The notes under the pieces: generated by a model
What the model was told of the DNA's origin: nothing
Databases searched by the model: none
What the model saw: only the letters and a program-made list of their open reading frames with translations
Assembly (NCBI RefSeq): GCF_023167545.1
Contig: NZ_AP014647.1
Location: forward strand, 1,674,001 to 1,738,000
Direction: 5' to 3'
DNA from: Streptococcus constellatus subsp. constellatus
GTDB taxonomy: Bacteria; Bacillota; Bacilli; Lactobacillales; Streptococcaceae
DNA: 64,000 bases
In this document: positions 1-9,324 of the stretch, one piece after another
Position numbering within the stretch: the stretch's first letter is position 1
How the letters are laid out: each line of letters begins with the position of its first letter
Translations under genes and position numbers: made by a program

Positions 1-169
1 GACCATATCCTTCTGTGGATTCGATGATAGCATCATAATATTCAGGTTTAACAGCTCCACTTTCAATCAAAGGGTCAACAGCAAGTTTGACCGCTTCTTG
101 CCAAGTTGAAGCAGAAAGACCTAAACGAATGGAGTTGTTTTCAATCAATGCTTGCTTTAGGTTCATCAT
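1..169 (-). CDS. ulaC: Ascorbate-type PTS EIIA component UlaC (partial, N-terminal part only)
   Basis: The first ~56 residues of a PTS EIIA protein are visible; the rest lies beyond the window start. The N-terminus begins MMNLKQALIENN and continues with a RLGLSAS..W.EAV..AV.PL pattern typical of the UlaC/SgaA mannitol-fructose-like EIIA fold. EIIA passes phosphate from HPr to EIIB (ulaB, next gene upstream); its phosphorylatable histidine would lie outside the window. ATG codons at 169 and 166 are both possible, preceded by AGGAAAC. It follows ulaA and ulaB in one direction, so one ascorbate-uptake operon is inferred. The substrate assignment rests on family resemblance. Confidence 0.85.
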   Translation of the reverse strand, partial: MMNLKQALIENNSIRLGLSASTWQEAVKLAVDPLIESGAVKPEYYDAIIESTEGYG

Positions 170-271
170 GTTTCCTTTCATCAGTTATAAGAATAAGAAA
201 AAGTCCTTTTCTAAAGAAACTACCGCTTCCTATCCGTTCTAACATTTTCGTCCAAGTTCTATTCTTGTTAA

Positions 272-311
272 GTGAATGAGGCTAGAGCGTTTGCTCTAAG
301 CCCCTCATCCT
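272..311 (-). other. Imperfect inverted repeat in the ulaB-ulaC spacer
   Basis: A GATGAGGGGCTTAGAGC arm and a CGCTCTAGCCTCATTC arm can pair around a short AAA loop on the minus-strand transcript. No long U-run follows, so it looks more like an mRNA-processing or stability hairpin within the ula operon than a full terminator. Function is inferred. Confidence 0.45.
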
Positions 312-352
312 TTCCTATTGTATCAATCTTATGACAAGGTCAGTCGTCCTCA

Positions 353-634
353 TCACTCTAGTACCTGAGACAATTTTTCAGTAATTTCTTTGTCATCCAT
401 CAGATTATCCAGACCAATCAATTTACCATTTGTCCGTCCATCCAATTCATGAATCAAATGAAGAGAAGCAATGACAATATCATAACCAGAAGCAAGGCTT
501 TTTGCTTCTCCAACACTGCAAGAATTGACGGTAAAATCTGTTTGTCCTAATTTTCGCAGAGCATTTTCTACTTTCATCTTAATCACCATAGATGAGCCCA
601 TGCCATTTCCGCACGCTGTTAATACCTTAACCAT
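353..634 (-). CDS. ulaB: Ascorbate-type PTS EIIB component UlaB
   Basis: Small cytoplasmic phosphocarrier of about 93 residues. The start MVKVLTACGNGMGSSM carries the EIIB active-site loop with the phospho-cysteine (Cys in TACGNGMGSS), which accepts phosphate from EIIA and hands it to the sugar during transport by UlaA. I place the start at ATG 634 because GGAGGA lies 7-8 bases upstream; an upstream in-frame TTG overlaps that ribosome-binding site. It lies between ulaA and ulaC, the usual order in streptococcal ascorbate operons. Family identity is clear; the transported substrate is inferred from UlaA. Confidence 0.92.
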   Translation of the reverse strand: MVKVLTACGNGMGSSMVIKMKVENALRKLGQTDFTVNSCSVGEAKSLASGYDIVIASLHLIHELDGRTNGKLIGLDNLMDDKEITEKLSQVLE

Positions 635-664
635 ATTATTTTCCTCCAATATTTAAATCTATTT

Positions 665-2122
665 TTATTCTTCTGCTTGAACATCACCACGATAGTAGGC
701 TTCCTTGTCTTTTGCTTTGGCAAATTGTAGTTGTGGAATAATCAGCAAGAATACACAAACAAGAATGTAACCTACAATGCCAAGATATTTGAAAAGATAA
801 CCAAAACCAAGCCAAGGGAATTCAAAGTCAATATTTCCATGGTAACCACCGTAAGAAGCCAGACCGAGAAGTGCCACACAGAGAGCACCAAGCGCTACTT
901 GCAATACACCTGAAATAAAGGACAGGATAACCGCCGCTTTCCAGCCACCACGCTTATCCGCATAAACTGCAATCGCTGCATTATCAAAGAATACTGGAAC
1001 GAAACCAGTGATAATAAGAATTGGATTCTTAAAGATAATTAAGAGCATAATGGTAATCAATTGACCAATTAAGCCAAAAGCAAATCCTGAAAGCACCGCA
1101 TTTGGTGAACCAAAACCATAAGAAGCTGCAACGTCCACAGCTGGGAATGAACCAGGAAGCAATTTGTTAGAGATACCTTGGAAGGCATTCGTCAATTCTG
1201 CTACAAACATCCGCACCCCTTGCATCAAGACAAAGAGATAAACTGAGAAAGTAAAGGCTGTTTGAATGATATACATGTAAAAATCTTGCTTAGCAGGGTT
1301 GTAAACTGTACCTGATGTAATGACTTTTGCATTGGACATGATATCCGGACCCAAAATTAAGAGAATAGCTCCAAAGAAAACCAACATCAACGTCGCCGAA
1401 GCAACCACTGTATCATGGAAAATAGACAAGAATTTTGGCAACTTCAAATTGTCAAGATTTTCTTCTTTCTTGCCAAATTTGTCTGCAACTTTATCCACAA
1501 ACCAAATCGCAAATTGTTGTTGGTGACCAATCGCAAAACCACCGCCACCAGTTAAACGTTGTGTTGCTTCTACTGTCATATTAGAGCTGACTGCCCAGTA
1601 AAGTCCACAGATGACACCGATTGCCAGCACGCCCCAGCTATTACGCAATTGAGGAACAAGGAGAAGAACCATCAATGAAACGGTCGCTGCTTGTTGAACC
1701 ATGATATGACCTGTAATGAACAGCGTCCGTACTTTCGTAATTTTCCGAAGAGCAACGAGCAGGATGTTGACACCAAAACCAATCAAGAGTGCTGTTGTTG
1801 CTGCTCCGACAAAGTTTGGAAATTCTTCTGCAATCTTTGTATTTGCCGCTGTCAATCCAAAGTAAGGGTCAATTACCGCTGCACCAATCTTAAACTTAAA
1901 GTTCAGAGCCGCTAAAATCGGACGGAAAGTTGTTACCAAACCTCCAGCCCCAACGTTCAACAGCATATAACCAACTGTCGCTTTGATGAAACCAGCATAG
2001 ACATCATGCGCTGGTTTTTTCAATAACGCATAGCCAATGAGAACCAAAAGACCTACAAAGAAGGCTGGATTCTGCAAAATATTTTGCGAGAACCAGTTCA
2101 GAATGTTTAAAATGATGTTCAT
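665..2122 (-). CDS. ulaA: Ascorbate-type PTS membrane permease EIIC (UlaA)
   Basis: Polytopic membrane protein of 485 residues, the usual length of UlaA/SgaT permeases. It opens with MNIILNILNWFSQNIL and has about ten hydrophobic segments, with family signatures such as SSNMTVEATQRLTGG, FAIGHQQQF and the GFVPVFFDNAAIAVYAD stretch near the C-terminus. It would carry L-ascorbate across the membrane with phosphorylation by UlaB/UlaC. The ATG at 2122 is preceded by AAAGGAG at good spacing; an upstream in-frame start at 2200 would add a tail lying over the promoter and is rejected. First gene of the visible ula operon, with a cre-like site over its promoter. Confidence 0.93.
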   Translation of the reverse strand: MNIILNILNWFSQNILQNPAFFVGLLVLIGYALLKKPAHDVYAGFIKATVGYMLLNVGAGGLVTTFRPILAALNFKFKIGAAVIDPYFGLTAANTKIAEEFPNFVGAATTALLIGFGVNILLVALRKITKVRTLFITGHIMVQQAATVSLMVLLLVPQLRNSWGVLAIGVICGLYWAVSSNMTVEATQRLTGGGGFAIGHQQQFAIWFVDKVADKFGKKEENLDNLKLPKFLSIFHDTVVASATLMLVFFGAILLILGPDIMSNAKVITSGTVYNPAKQDFYMYIIQTAFTFSVYLFVLMQGVRMFVAELTNAFQGISNKLLPGSFPAVDVAASYGFGSPNAVLSGFAFGLIGQLITIMLLIIFKNPILIITGFVPVFFDNAAIAVYADKRGGWKAAVILSFISGVLQVALGALCVALLGLASYGGYHGNIDFEFPWLGFGYLFKYLGIVGYILVCVFLLIIPQLQFAKAKDKEAYYRGDVQAEE

Positions 2123-2165
2123 TTTAACTCTCCTTTTTTCTATTTTATTTGTTCTTTCTAAGTCT

Positions 2166-2192
2166 ATTATAAAAGATGTAAGCGGTAACAAA
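2166..2192 (-). promoter_or_regulatory. ulaA promoter -10 with overlapping cre (CcpA) site
   Basis: TATAAT (complement of 2166-2171) lies 44 bases before the ulaA start. The sequence TTGTTACCGCTTACA (complement of 2177-2191) matches the cre consensus WTGNAANCGNWNNCA at 14 of 15 positions and covers the -35 side of the promoter. That position would fit repression of ascorbate uptake by CcpA when preferred sugars are present. The site is seen; CcpA binding is inferred. Confidence 0.65.
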
Positions 2193-2249
2193 AAGACCAA
2201 GAATTACACAAGCAACTGTTCACTCTTGGACCTGAAAATTAAGCACACT

Positions 2250-2279
2250 TAAAAAACGCCGGAAATCCGCTCCGGCGTT
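2250..2279 (-). terminator. Rho-independent terminator after clpL
   Basis: A 9-bp perfect stem AACGCCGGA / TCCGGCGTT with a 7-base loop, followed on the minus strand by six U residues, starts about 10 bases after the clpL stop. Confidence 0.9.
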
Positions 2280-2289
2280 ACTCTTCTGT

Positions 2290-4419
2290 TTATTTTTTAG
2301 TTTGATGCTCTTTCGCTTCTTCGATAACTAATTCATCATCTTTCAAATCTGCAAGAAGATGTTTCGCATCTAAATGATCAAGATGATAGTCTGTTACCTT
2401 ATCACGGATTTGTTGCTCAATCACACGACGAAGCGGACGAACACCCATAACTTCATCATATCCCTCTTCTGCTAGATAATGTTTGGCTGCATCTGTTACT
2501 GTTAACGTGATGTCTTTCTTGGCAAGTGTTTGGTTGACTTCATCCAACATCAAGTCGACGATTTCAGCTAAATCCTCTTTACCAAGATGAGAGAATTCAA
2601 TGACTGCATTGAAGCGATTCAAGAATTCTGGGCGGAAGTATGGTTTTAAGCGATCCATAATCTTCCTATCCTTTTCCTCATCACCTGTAAAGCTTTCATA
2701 ACCAAAGCCAGCGTTAGACGTAGCAATAATAACTGTATTCTTAAAGTTGACAGTATTTCCTTGCCCATCTGTCAAACGACCATCATCCAAAACTTGTAGT
2801 AACAATGTGATGACTTGCGGATCGGCCTTTTCAATTTCGTCTAGTAAAATGATTGAGTATGGATTCCGACGAACACGTTCTGTCAAGGTATTGCTGTTGT
2901 CATCATAGCCGACATAACCAGCTGTTGTACCAATCAACTTCGACACAGCCGTGCGGTCAGAGTATTCAGACATGTCCAAACGGATAATGGCTTCTTTAGT
3001 ACCAAACATATCAAGCGCTAATTGCTTCGCTAGCTCTGTTTTTCCAACACCAGTTGGGCCGACAAAGAGGAAGCTACCAATCGGACGATTTCCTTCATCA
3101 AAACCTGCACGATTCCGACGAATAGCGCGCGCCACTGCTTCAACTGCTTCGTTTTGTCCAATGACTTTTGTCTTCAATCGCGCATTCATCTCTTTCAACC
3201 GTTCAATATCACTAGTCCCCATTTGGGAAACAGGAATACCCGTCATACGTTCTACAGATTCGGCTACATCATTGACAGTTGCAGTCACTTTCATGTCTTC
3301 CGTATGATTTTCAATCTTTTTTTCTAGCTCTTCAATACGCATCTTGGCATTCAAAGCAGTTTCAAAGTCTTCTTTTTCAACCGCAGCTTCTTGCTTTTTC
3401 TTTTGCTCTGCAATTTCACGTTCCACTGTATGCACATCTGTAACAGGATGTTGAGCTGCTAAATGAGCCGCTGTCACATCCACTAGGTCAATCGCTTTAT
3501 CTGGCAAGCTGCGTTGTGGAATATATTGAATAGAGAAGTCCACGGCAGCTTTTAACACTTCATCTGGCAAGATGACATTGTGGTGTTTTTCGTATAAATC
3601 ACGAATTCCTTGCAAAATCTTGTAAGTATCTTCTGCAGATGGAGCATTGACTTTTACTTCATTGAAGCGACGAGCTAGAGCTGCATTCTTCAAAATGGTA
3701 TTTCGATATTCATCCTGAGTCGTCGCACCGATAACTGTCAGTTCACCACGAGATAAAGCCGGTTTCAAAATATCTGCTAGACCTTTTGATCCACTATCAC
3801 CGCCTGTGCTTCCAGCGCCGAGAATTTGATGAATTTCATCAAAGAAGAGAATGATATTGCCAGCCTCTTTCACTTCAGATACTAAATTTTGAATATTTTC
3901 TTCAAAACTACCACGATACTGTGTACCTGCTTCTAAACCAGAAATATCAATAGAAACAATCTCTTTATTCTTAATGGCTGCAGGAACATCTCCATTAACA
4001 ATCGCTTGCGCTAAACCTTCGACAACTGCAGTCTTACCAACTCCAGCATCTCCGACTAATACTGGATTGTTTTTCGTCCGCCGAGAAAGGATTTCAGCCG
4101 TTTCTTGAATTTCCTTATTGCGTCCAATAACAGGATCTAACATATCTTGACGCGCTTCTTCTGTCAAATTACGCCCTAACTTCGCTAAAATACCATCTTG
4201 TTTGAGTCCACCTGCTTGCCCCTGCATTTGTGATGTCTGACCTTCCGCTACTTGCTTCGGTAATTTACCTGTTGCACGATATTGTGCAAATTCTTCCGGT
4301 GTCACTTCACGTCCATTGATAAGATAACGCCGATTTTCACTGTTAAAACCGCCCATTCTTCCCATCAATTGATTGAAAAGATCATCCATGTTATCAAAGT
4401 TGTTATAGTTATTATTCAT
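2290..4419 (-). CDS. clpL: HSP100-family chaperone ATPase ClpL
   Basis: AAA+ disaggregase of 709 residues. The N-terminus [17 protein letters not shown] is the Asn-rich ClpL type, not the zinc-finger ClpE or ClpC type. The first AAA+ module has Walker A GDAGVGKT at 123-130 and Walker B FFDE near 192; the linker at 330-380 is charged coiled coil; the second module has Walker A GPTGVGKT at 454-461 and Walker B LLDE near 520. No ClpP-binding IGF loop was noticed, consistent with a ClpP-independent chaperone in heat and stress tolerance. Start at 4419 is chosen for GAGG spacing and homology; an upstream start at 4485 is in leader sequence. A strong promoter and a structured leader precede it. Confidence 0.95.
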   Translation of the reverse strand: MNNNYNNFDNMDDLFNQLMGRMGGFNSENRRYLINGREVTPEEFAQYRATGKLPKQVAEGQTSQMQGQAGGLKQDGILAKLGRNLTEEARQDMLDPVIGRNKEIQETAEILSRRTKNNPVLVGDAGVGKTAVVEGLAQAIVNGDVPAAIKNKEIVSIDISGLEAGTQYRGSFEENIQNLVSEVKEAGNIILFFDEIHQILGAGSTGGDSGSKGLADILKPALSRGELTVIGATTQDEYRNTILKNAALARRFNEVKVNAPSAEDTYKILQGIRDLYEKHHNVILPDEVLKAAVDFSIQYIPQRSLPDKAIDLVDVTAAHLAAQHPVTDVHTVEREIAEQKKKQEAAVEKEDFETALNAKMRIEELEKKIENHTEDMKVTATVNDVAESVERMTGIPVSQMGTSDIERLKEMNARLKTKVIGQNEAVEAVARAIRRNRAGFDEGNRPIGSFLFVGPTGVGKTELAKQLALDMFGTKEAIIRLDMSEYSDRTAVSKLIGTTAGYVGYDDNSNTLTERVRRNPYSIILLDEIEKADPQVITLLLQVLDDGRLTDGQGNTVNFKNTVIIATSNAGFGYESFTGDEEKDRKIMDRLKPYFRPEFLNRFNAVIEFSHLGKEDLAEIVDLMLDEVNQTLAKKDITLTVTDAAKHYLAEEGYDEVMGVRPLRRVIEQQIRDKVTDYHLDHLDAKHLLADLKDDELVIEEAKEHQTKK

Positions 4420-4543
4420 ATCTGCACCTCGCTTGTGTTTTACATAATTTTTGAAACTGCTTAAAATATAAGACAAAGTGAGCAACTCTATCTTTTGGAT
4501 TTATATTTATCAAAGGCAGTTTAATAGTTTACATAATTTTTAT

Positions 4544-4606
4544 TATCTCCCAAAATAGAGATGAAATTCTTTTAGCAAAATACCTCTAGAAATTCATCTT
4601 GTTTTG
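4544..4606 (-). promoter_or_regulatory. Long hairpin in the clpL 5' leader
   Basis: The minus-strand leader contains CCAAAACAAGATGAATTTCT and, after about 16 bases, AGAATTTCATCTCTATTTTGG, giving a near-complete ~20-bp imperfect stem. It lies between the clpL promoter (-10 at 4648-4653) and the start codon at 4419. No U-run follows, so a regulatory or stabilising leader structure is more likely than a terminator. Function is not known. Confidence 0.6.
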
Positions 4607-4647
4607 GCGAGTGTAACGGATTTTGTCTCTTTCCGTTTACAATTGTA

Positions 4648-4676
4648 ATTATACAGTGTTCCAAACAAAAAGTCAA
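4648..4676 (-). promoter_or_regulatory. Sigma-A promoter of clpL
   Basis: Complement reads TTGACT (4671-4676), 17-base spacer, TATAAT (4648-4653). It is the only strong promoter in the clpL upstream region and implies a leader of about 220 bases. No clear CtsR tandem heptad or CIRCE inverted repeat was seen around it. Confidence 0.8.
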
Positions 4677-4796
4677 TAGATTTTTGTAAAAAATTACATA
4701 ATTTTTGATATTTTGAACTATAATCTTAACAATAGTTTTTCTAATTTCATTTTCCTCAATTTCACCAAAATTAACTTTTTCACTTTATGTCAATGC

Positions 4797-4830
4797 TACA
4801 AAAAATCACCAAGTACTTTACTCGATGATT
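4797..4830 (-). terminator. Terminator after glmS
   Basis: Eleven-base arms ATCATCGAGTA and TACTTGGTGAT pair with two wobbles around an AAG loop and are followed by a U-rich tail. It begins about 10 bases after the glmS stop. Confidence 0.8.
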
Positions 4831-4837
4831 CTTCTTT

Positions 4838-6652
4838 TTATTCTACTGTAACAGATTTAGCAAGGTTTCGTGGTTTATCTACATCTAAACCGCGATGCAA
4901 AGTTGCAAAATAAGCAATCAACTGTGTCGGCACGACCATAGAAATTGGTGACAGATATGGATGAACAGACATTAAAACAATATCGTCCCCTTCTTTTGCT
5001 ACATTTTCTTCTACAACGGTCAAAACATTTGCACCACGCGCCACAACTTCTGATACATTGCCGCGAGTATGACTGGCCAATTGTTCATCGGAAGAAATCA
5101 AGGTTATTACTGGCGTACCGTCTTCAATCAAAGAAATCGTTCCATGTTTTAACTCTCCAGCAGCAAATCCTTCACACTGGATATAGGAAATTTCTTTTAA
5201 TTTTAGGCTGGCTTCCATAGCAACATAATAGTCTTGTCCTCGACCGATATAGAAAGCATTGCGTGTTGTTGCGAGTAACTCATGTACTTTTTCGTCAATA
5301 CTGTCTTTTTCAGATAGCGTAGCCTCAATGGCTTGCGCCACAATGGATAATTCATGCACTAAATCAAACTGTTTTGCTTTTTCATTGGCATTGGCATCTC
5401 CAACTGCTTTTGCTAGAAAAGCCAAAGTCGCAATCTGTGCTGTATAAGCCTTGGTAGAAGCTACGGCAATCTCTGGTCCTGCATGAAGTAACATCGTGTG
5501 AGTCGCTTCACGAGACAAAGTGGAACCTGGAACATTGGTTACAGTCAAGCTCGGAATCCCCATTGCATTGGCTTTAACCAAAACCTGACGGCTATCGGCC
5601 GTCTCACCAGATTGGCTAATCAGGATAAACATTGGTTTCTTGCTCAGTAATGGCCATCTGTAGCCCCATTCTGAAGAAATCCCTAATTCCACAGGTGTAT
5701 CTGTCAATTCTTCCAGCATCCGCTTGGTTGCAAATCCAGCATGATAAGAAGTTCCAGCCGCTAAAATATACAACCGATCAGCCTCTTGAACAGCGTTTAT
5801 AATAGCTGGATCGACAACTACTTGATCATTATCGTCTGTATATGCTTGAATCAACTTACGCATCACTGTTGGCTGCTCATCAATTTCTTTGAGCATATAG
5901 TAAGGATAAGTGCCTTTGCCAATATCTGATAAATCAAGTTCCGCAGTATAACTATCGCGCTCAATTGGATTCCCGTCATAGTCCTGCACTTCTACGCTGT
6001 CAGCGGTCACAATTACCAGTTCTTTATCATGAATTTCCATGTATTCGCTGGTTTCACGAATCATCGCCATAGCATCCGAACAGACCATATTGTAGCCTTC
6101 TCCCAGACCAATTAAGAGCGGTGATTTATTTTTCGCCACATAGATCACGTCTGCATCCTCTGCATCCATTAAAGCAAAAGCATAGGAACCTTCAATGATG
6201 TGGAGCGCTTTTTTAAAAGCATCTAGTACTGAGAGTCCGTCCTCTTCAACAAATTTTCCAATCAAGTGAACCGCAATTTCTGTATCTGTCTGACCCTTCA
6301 AATCATGTTCAGCAAGATATGTATTCTTAATATCTAGGTAATTTTCGATAACACCATTATGCACTAAAACAAAGCGTCCAGTTTGAGACGTATGCGGATG
6401 CGCATTGCTTTCACTTGGTTTTCCGTGTGTTGCCCAACGTGTATGCCCAATACCAGCCGTTCCAGCTACATCAATCCCGATTTTTGAACGAAGGTCGGCA
6501 ATACGACCAACCGATTTGACTAAGCTAGATGTTTTCCCATTTGTCACAAAAATTCCCGCTGAATCATATCCCCGGTATTCTAATTTTTCTAGACCCTGCA
6601 TTAAAATATCTGTTGCATTCCGATTTCCAACAACTCCGACAATTCCACACAT
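4838..6652 (-). CDS. glmS: Glutamine--fructose-6-phosphate aminotransferase
   Basis: Makes glucosamine-6-phosphate from fructose-6-phosphate and glutamine, the entry step to UDP-GlcNAc and the cell wall. The 604-residue protein begins MCGIVGVVG, so after Met removal Cys becomes the N-terminal nucleophile of the glutaminase domain. The second half has two SIS sugar-isomerase domains (for example AAGTSYHAG, ISQSGETADS and STKAYTAQ), ending in DKPRNLAKSVTVE as expected for the family. Length is standard. It is transcribed alone, from a promoter flanked by NagR-like half-sites; I see no glmS ribozyme in the short leader. Confidence 0.97.
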   Translation of the reverse strand: MCGIVGVVGNRNATDILMQGLEKLEYRGYDSAGIFVTNGKTSSLVKSVGRIADLRSKIGIDVAGTAGIGHTRWATHGKPSESNAHPHTSQTGRFVLVHNGVIENYLDIKNTYLAEHDLKGQTDTEIAVHLIGKFVEEDGLSVLDAFKKALHIIEGSYAFALMDAEDADVIYVAKNKSPLLIGLGEGYNMVCSDAMAMIRETSEYMEIHDKELVIVTADSVEVQDYDGNPIERDSYTAELDLSDIGKGTYPYYMLKEIDEQPTVMRKLIQAYTDDNDQVVVDPAIINAVQEADRLYILAAGTSYHAGFATKRMLEELTDTPVELGISSEWGYRWPLLSKKPMFILISQSGETADSRQVLVKANAMGIPSLTVTNVPGSTLSREATHTMLLHAGPEIAVASTKAYTAQIATLAFLAKAVGDANANEKAKQFDLVHELSIVAQAIEATLSEKDSIDEKVHELLATTRNAFYIGRGQDYYVAMEASLKLKEISYIQCEGFAAGELKHGTISLIEDGTPVITLISSDEQLASHTRGNVSEVVARGANVLTVVEENVAKEGDDIVLMSVHPYLSPISMVVPTQLIAYFATLHRGLDVDKPRNLAKSVTVE

Positions 6653-6710
6653 ACTATTCTTTCTAGCAAACGACTTTCAGAAGTCTGCCATCTCCTTCTT
6701 TGATTTTTTA

Positions 6711-6804
6711 AATTGGTATAGTCTAATAATAGCTATACAAAACAAGCTAAGTCAGTATATAATTTTATTGTGAATTTGTCAACAATAAAATTGGTATAGT
6801 TCAA
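6711..6804 (-). promoter_or_regulatory. glmS promoter flanked by NagR-type half-sites
   Basis: On the minus strand TTGACA (6777-6782), 17 bases, TATACT (6754-6759). The plus strand carries AAATTGGTATAG twice: at 6710-6721, about 25 bases downstream of the likely start site, and at 6789-6800, just upstream of the -35. ATTGGTATAGACCAAT-like sequences are the operators of the streptococcal GntR-type regulator NagR, which links glmS to amino-sugar supply. The repeats are seen; NagR binding is inferred. Confidence 0.65.
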
Positions 6805-6973
6805 AAAAGAAGGGCGGTGCAACCAAGAGACTTCAAGCAAATTTAGTTGTCTTCTATAAACAAAAAAGTAATCTGCTCTAAACGTTTTCTTTACAACATC
6901 AAAGTATACTTTGGGCATAGTCTATTGAACATTCAATCTATGATCTAAATAATCCGCTACTTCATAACTAGAA

Positions 6974-7000
6974 ACAAAAAGACTGGATAAAACCAGCCTT
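6974..7000 (-). terminator. Terminator after ackA
   Basis: Arms AAGGCTGG and CCAGTCTT (8 bp, one wobble) with a six-base loop are followed by TTTGTTTC on the minus strand, about 40 bases after the ackA stop. Confidence 0.75.
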
Positions 7001-7040
7001 TTCTTCCATATGATTGCTCTAGGTTCAATCTTTTAACATT

Positions 7041-8240
7041 TCATTTTTGATTTTTAAATCGTTCAACATCACGAGCAATAACCAATTCTTCATCCGTTGG
7101 AATAACCAGCACTCGAACCTTGGAATCTGGCATTGAAATATCTCCATAATTACCAAAAACATTCTTTTCTGGGTCAAGTTCACAACCAAACCAAGAAATT
7201 CCCTCAATAACTAATCGACGAATCGTCACAGAATTCTCACCAATTCCAGCGGTAAAGATAATGGCGTCTGCTCCGTTTAAAACAGCCAGATACTGACCAA
7301 TATATTTTTGAATACGATCAACAAAGATGTCATTCGCCAACTGTGCTTTGGCATCACCAGCGCGCATAGCGGCATGAATATCACGCATGTCGCTGGATTT
7401 CTCAGATACCCCTAAGAGACCTGACTCACGATTTAAAATACGATTAATATCTTCCGGCGTATTCAAATCTTCTGTATGCTCCATCAGATAAGGAATAATC
7501 GCTGGATCAATATCCCCTGTGCGAGTTCCCATCATCACGCCACCTAGCGGAGTAAAGCCCATTGAAGTGTCAACAGATTGACCACCTTTGACTGCTGTAA
7601 TAGAAGCACCATTCCCAATATGGCAAGTAATTAGTTTCAGATCTTCAAGCGGTTTGCCAAGCACTTTAGCGGCTTCCTTGGCAACATACTGATGACTTGT
7701 TCCATGCGCACCATATTTACGCACTTTGTTTTCAGTATAATATTTAGTTGGCAATGGATAACGGTAAGCTTTTTCAGGCATTGTTGTATGAAATGACGTA
7801 TCAAACACAACGACACTTGTAATGTCTGGCAACAATTCTTTAAATGCACGAATTCCTGCTGCATTTGCTTTGTTATGAAGTGGTGCAAGAAGCGCTAATT
7901 CTTCTACTTTTTGAATCACTTCTTCGCTATCCACAAGTGCAGATTCTTTAAAATATTCACCACCTGCAACGACACGATGACCGACACCTGTGATTTCATC
8001 ATAGGCTTTAATAATACCAAAGCGCATTAGATCATCTAACAAAATTTTAACAGCTTGTGTGTGGTCATCAATATCTAAAATTTGTTTCTCCGCACGACCA
8101 TCAAATTTGACCGTTGAAATGGAATCTTTGAGACCAATTCGCTCAATTAACCCCTTAGCGATGACCTTTTCAGCTGGCATTTCGTATAATTGCCATTTTA
8201 GACTAGAACTTCCGGCATTGATTGAAATTGTTTTTGACAT
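7041..8240 (-). CDS. ackA: Acetate kinase
   Basis: Interconverts acetyl-phosphate plus ADP and acetate plus ATP in overflow metabolism. The protein has 399 residues, the family norm, with the N-terminal signature [15 protein letters not shown], the FDTSFH catalytic region near residue 150, [10 protein letters not shown] with its conserved His near 180, CHIGNGAS and the FTAGIGENS motif near 325. The ATG at 8240 follows AAAGAGG at good spacing. It lies 46 bases after the methyltransferase gene, as ytxK-ackA pairs do in Firmicutes, but has its own -10 and a cre-like site. Confidence 0.97.
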   Translation of the reverse strand: MSKTISINAGSSSLKWQLYEMPAEKVIAKGLIERIGLKDSISTVKFDGRAEKQILDIDDHTQAVKILLDDLMRFGIIKAYDEITGVGHRVVAGGEYFKESALVDSEEVIQKVEELALLAPLHNKANAAGIRAFKELLPDITSVVVFDTSFHTTMPEKAYRYPLPTKYYTENKVRKYGAHGTSHQYVAKEAAKVLGKPLEDLKLITCHIGNGASITAVKGGQSVDTSMGFTPLGGVMMGTRTGDIDPAIIPYLMEHTEDLNTPEDINRILNRESGLLGVSEKSSDMRDIHAAMRAGDAKAQLANDIFVDRIQKYIGQYLAVLNGADAIIFTAGIGENSVTIRRLVIEGISWFGCELDPEKNVFGNYGDISMPDSKVRVLVIPTDEELVIARDVERFKNQK

Positions 8241-8251
8241 AAATTACCTCT

Positions 8252-8274
8252 TTTAAGCGTTTTCATTTATTATA
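8252..8274 (-). promoter_or_regulatory. ackA extended -10 promoter and cre-like site
   Basis: TGATATAAT (complement of 8269-8277) is an extended -10. Immediately downstream, ATGAAAACGCTTAAA (complement of 8252-8266) matches the cre consensus WTGNAANCGNWNNCW at 14 of 15 positions. CcpA controls ackA in many Firmicutes; here the site lies at about +1 to +15, where bound protein would more readily block than activate. Binding is inferred. Confidence 0.55.
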
Positions 8275-8286
8275 TCAAAAACTTGT

Positions 8287-9240
8287 TTAAATTTCACTTT
8301 CTTGGCTCCAATTTTGAAACTTTTCGCTAAATGTCAATAAATCCGCTTGATTCTGCAAATCAGATAAAGCATAAACAAATGGTTGGACAGCTTGTTCATC
8401 TTGCTTTTTCAGTACAAAAATTGTTTTAGCGTATGCTGCATTTCCAAAAAGAGACTCTGGTAACGCAATCATTGCAACTATTTGTGCATGCTTCTGCAAC
8501 CAATTTTTTAATAAATCACTTTGTGTGCTAGTCAGTAAATCATTTGGTGCAAGGAAAATAGCATAACCATCCGATTTGAGATACTTGAGCGATTGTTCCA
8601 TTAACAAATGATGAGCATAAGTATGCTCCTGTCTACTAGCCACTTCATAGCGCGTCGCAATGTTATCATCAGGATAAAAGCCAACTGGTAAATCACTGAT
8701 AATCACATCGCTTTCTTTCAATACTTGCGGGCGCACCGCATCACCTTGCACAAAACTAACTTTTGCATCCATCACATCTGCGATACTGGCTGATATATCA
8801 ATTAGCAGATCGTCCAATTCCAGTCCTAGATAATCCACGTTTTTATTTGTATTATTAAGAATGGTTTCTGCCAAATTTCCCATTCCACTACCAATTTCCA
8901 ACACATCAATATGTTCTTTATTACTCAATTGGTCAATGAGAAATGTTAGGATAAACCCGATAAAATCTGGAGTAAATTGGTGATTAGCTTGCAAAGGCTC
9001 TGTTTGAGCCGCTTTCATCAGCAAAAATTGGTATGCTCGTCGCCATTCTTCTTTATCTAATTTCAAAGATTTAAGTGTTTCATTATTTTTTTTGACAATA
9101 GCTAGCTCTGTATTTCCATCCAGATAAACCCCATTTTGCTCGACCAAAGCATCATAAAAATTCGTCAAAAGAGTATTTTGGAGCTCCTGGACATTCTCTA
9201 ACAAAAGCGAATAAGCCTGTTCTATTTTTTCAAAATTCAT
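8287..9240 (-). CDS. YtxK-type class I SAM-dependent methyltransferase
   Basis: A 317-residue putative N6-adenine-type methyltransferase. SAM motif I is VLEIGSGMGNLAETIL around residue 115, and the catalytic motif IV appears as SDLPVGFYP, the altered D/NPPY form of the YtxK family. The N-terminal ~90 residues are helical and have no obvious recognition domain. No restriction endonuclease is nearby, so a restriction-modification role is unlikely; the target is unknown. It sits between comGG and ackA, the standard place in streptococci, and is probably read through from the late competence operon. Start ATG 9240 follows GCGGAGG. Confidence 0.88.
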   Translation of the reverse strand: MNFEKIEQAYSLLLENVQELQNTLLTNFYDALVEQNGVYLDGNTELAIVKKNNETLKSLKLDKEEWRRAYQFLLMKAAQTEPLQANHQFTPDFIGFILTFLIDQLSNKEHIDVLEIGSGMGNLAETILNNTNKNVDYLGLELDDLLIDISASIADVMDAKVSFVQGDAVRPQVLKESDVIISDLPVGFYPDDNIATRYEVASRQEHTYAHHLLMEQSLKYLKSDGYAIFLAPNDLLTSTQSDLLKNWLQKHAQIVAMIALPESLFGNAAYAKTIFVLKKQDEQAVQPFVYALSDLQNQADLLTFSEKFQNWSQESEI

Positions 9241-9324
9241 AGTATCCTCCGCTCCCTATCATACCAAAATTTATCTCTTTTTGCGAGCGAGTCCTCAGTT
9301 GCTCACATCTAGTTCTATTCTCAC

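Noticed and set aside
6653..6760. glmS ribozyme
   Set aside because: The leader is under 110 bases and lacks the ribozyme core; streptococci normally do not have it.
6733..6918. 61-codon minus-strand frame between ackA and glmS
   Set aside because: Runs across the glmS promoter, no ribosome-binding site, no recognisable family.
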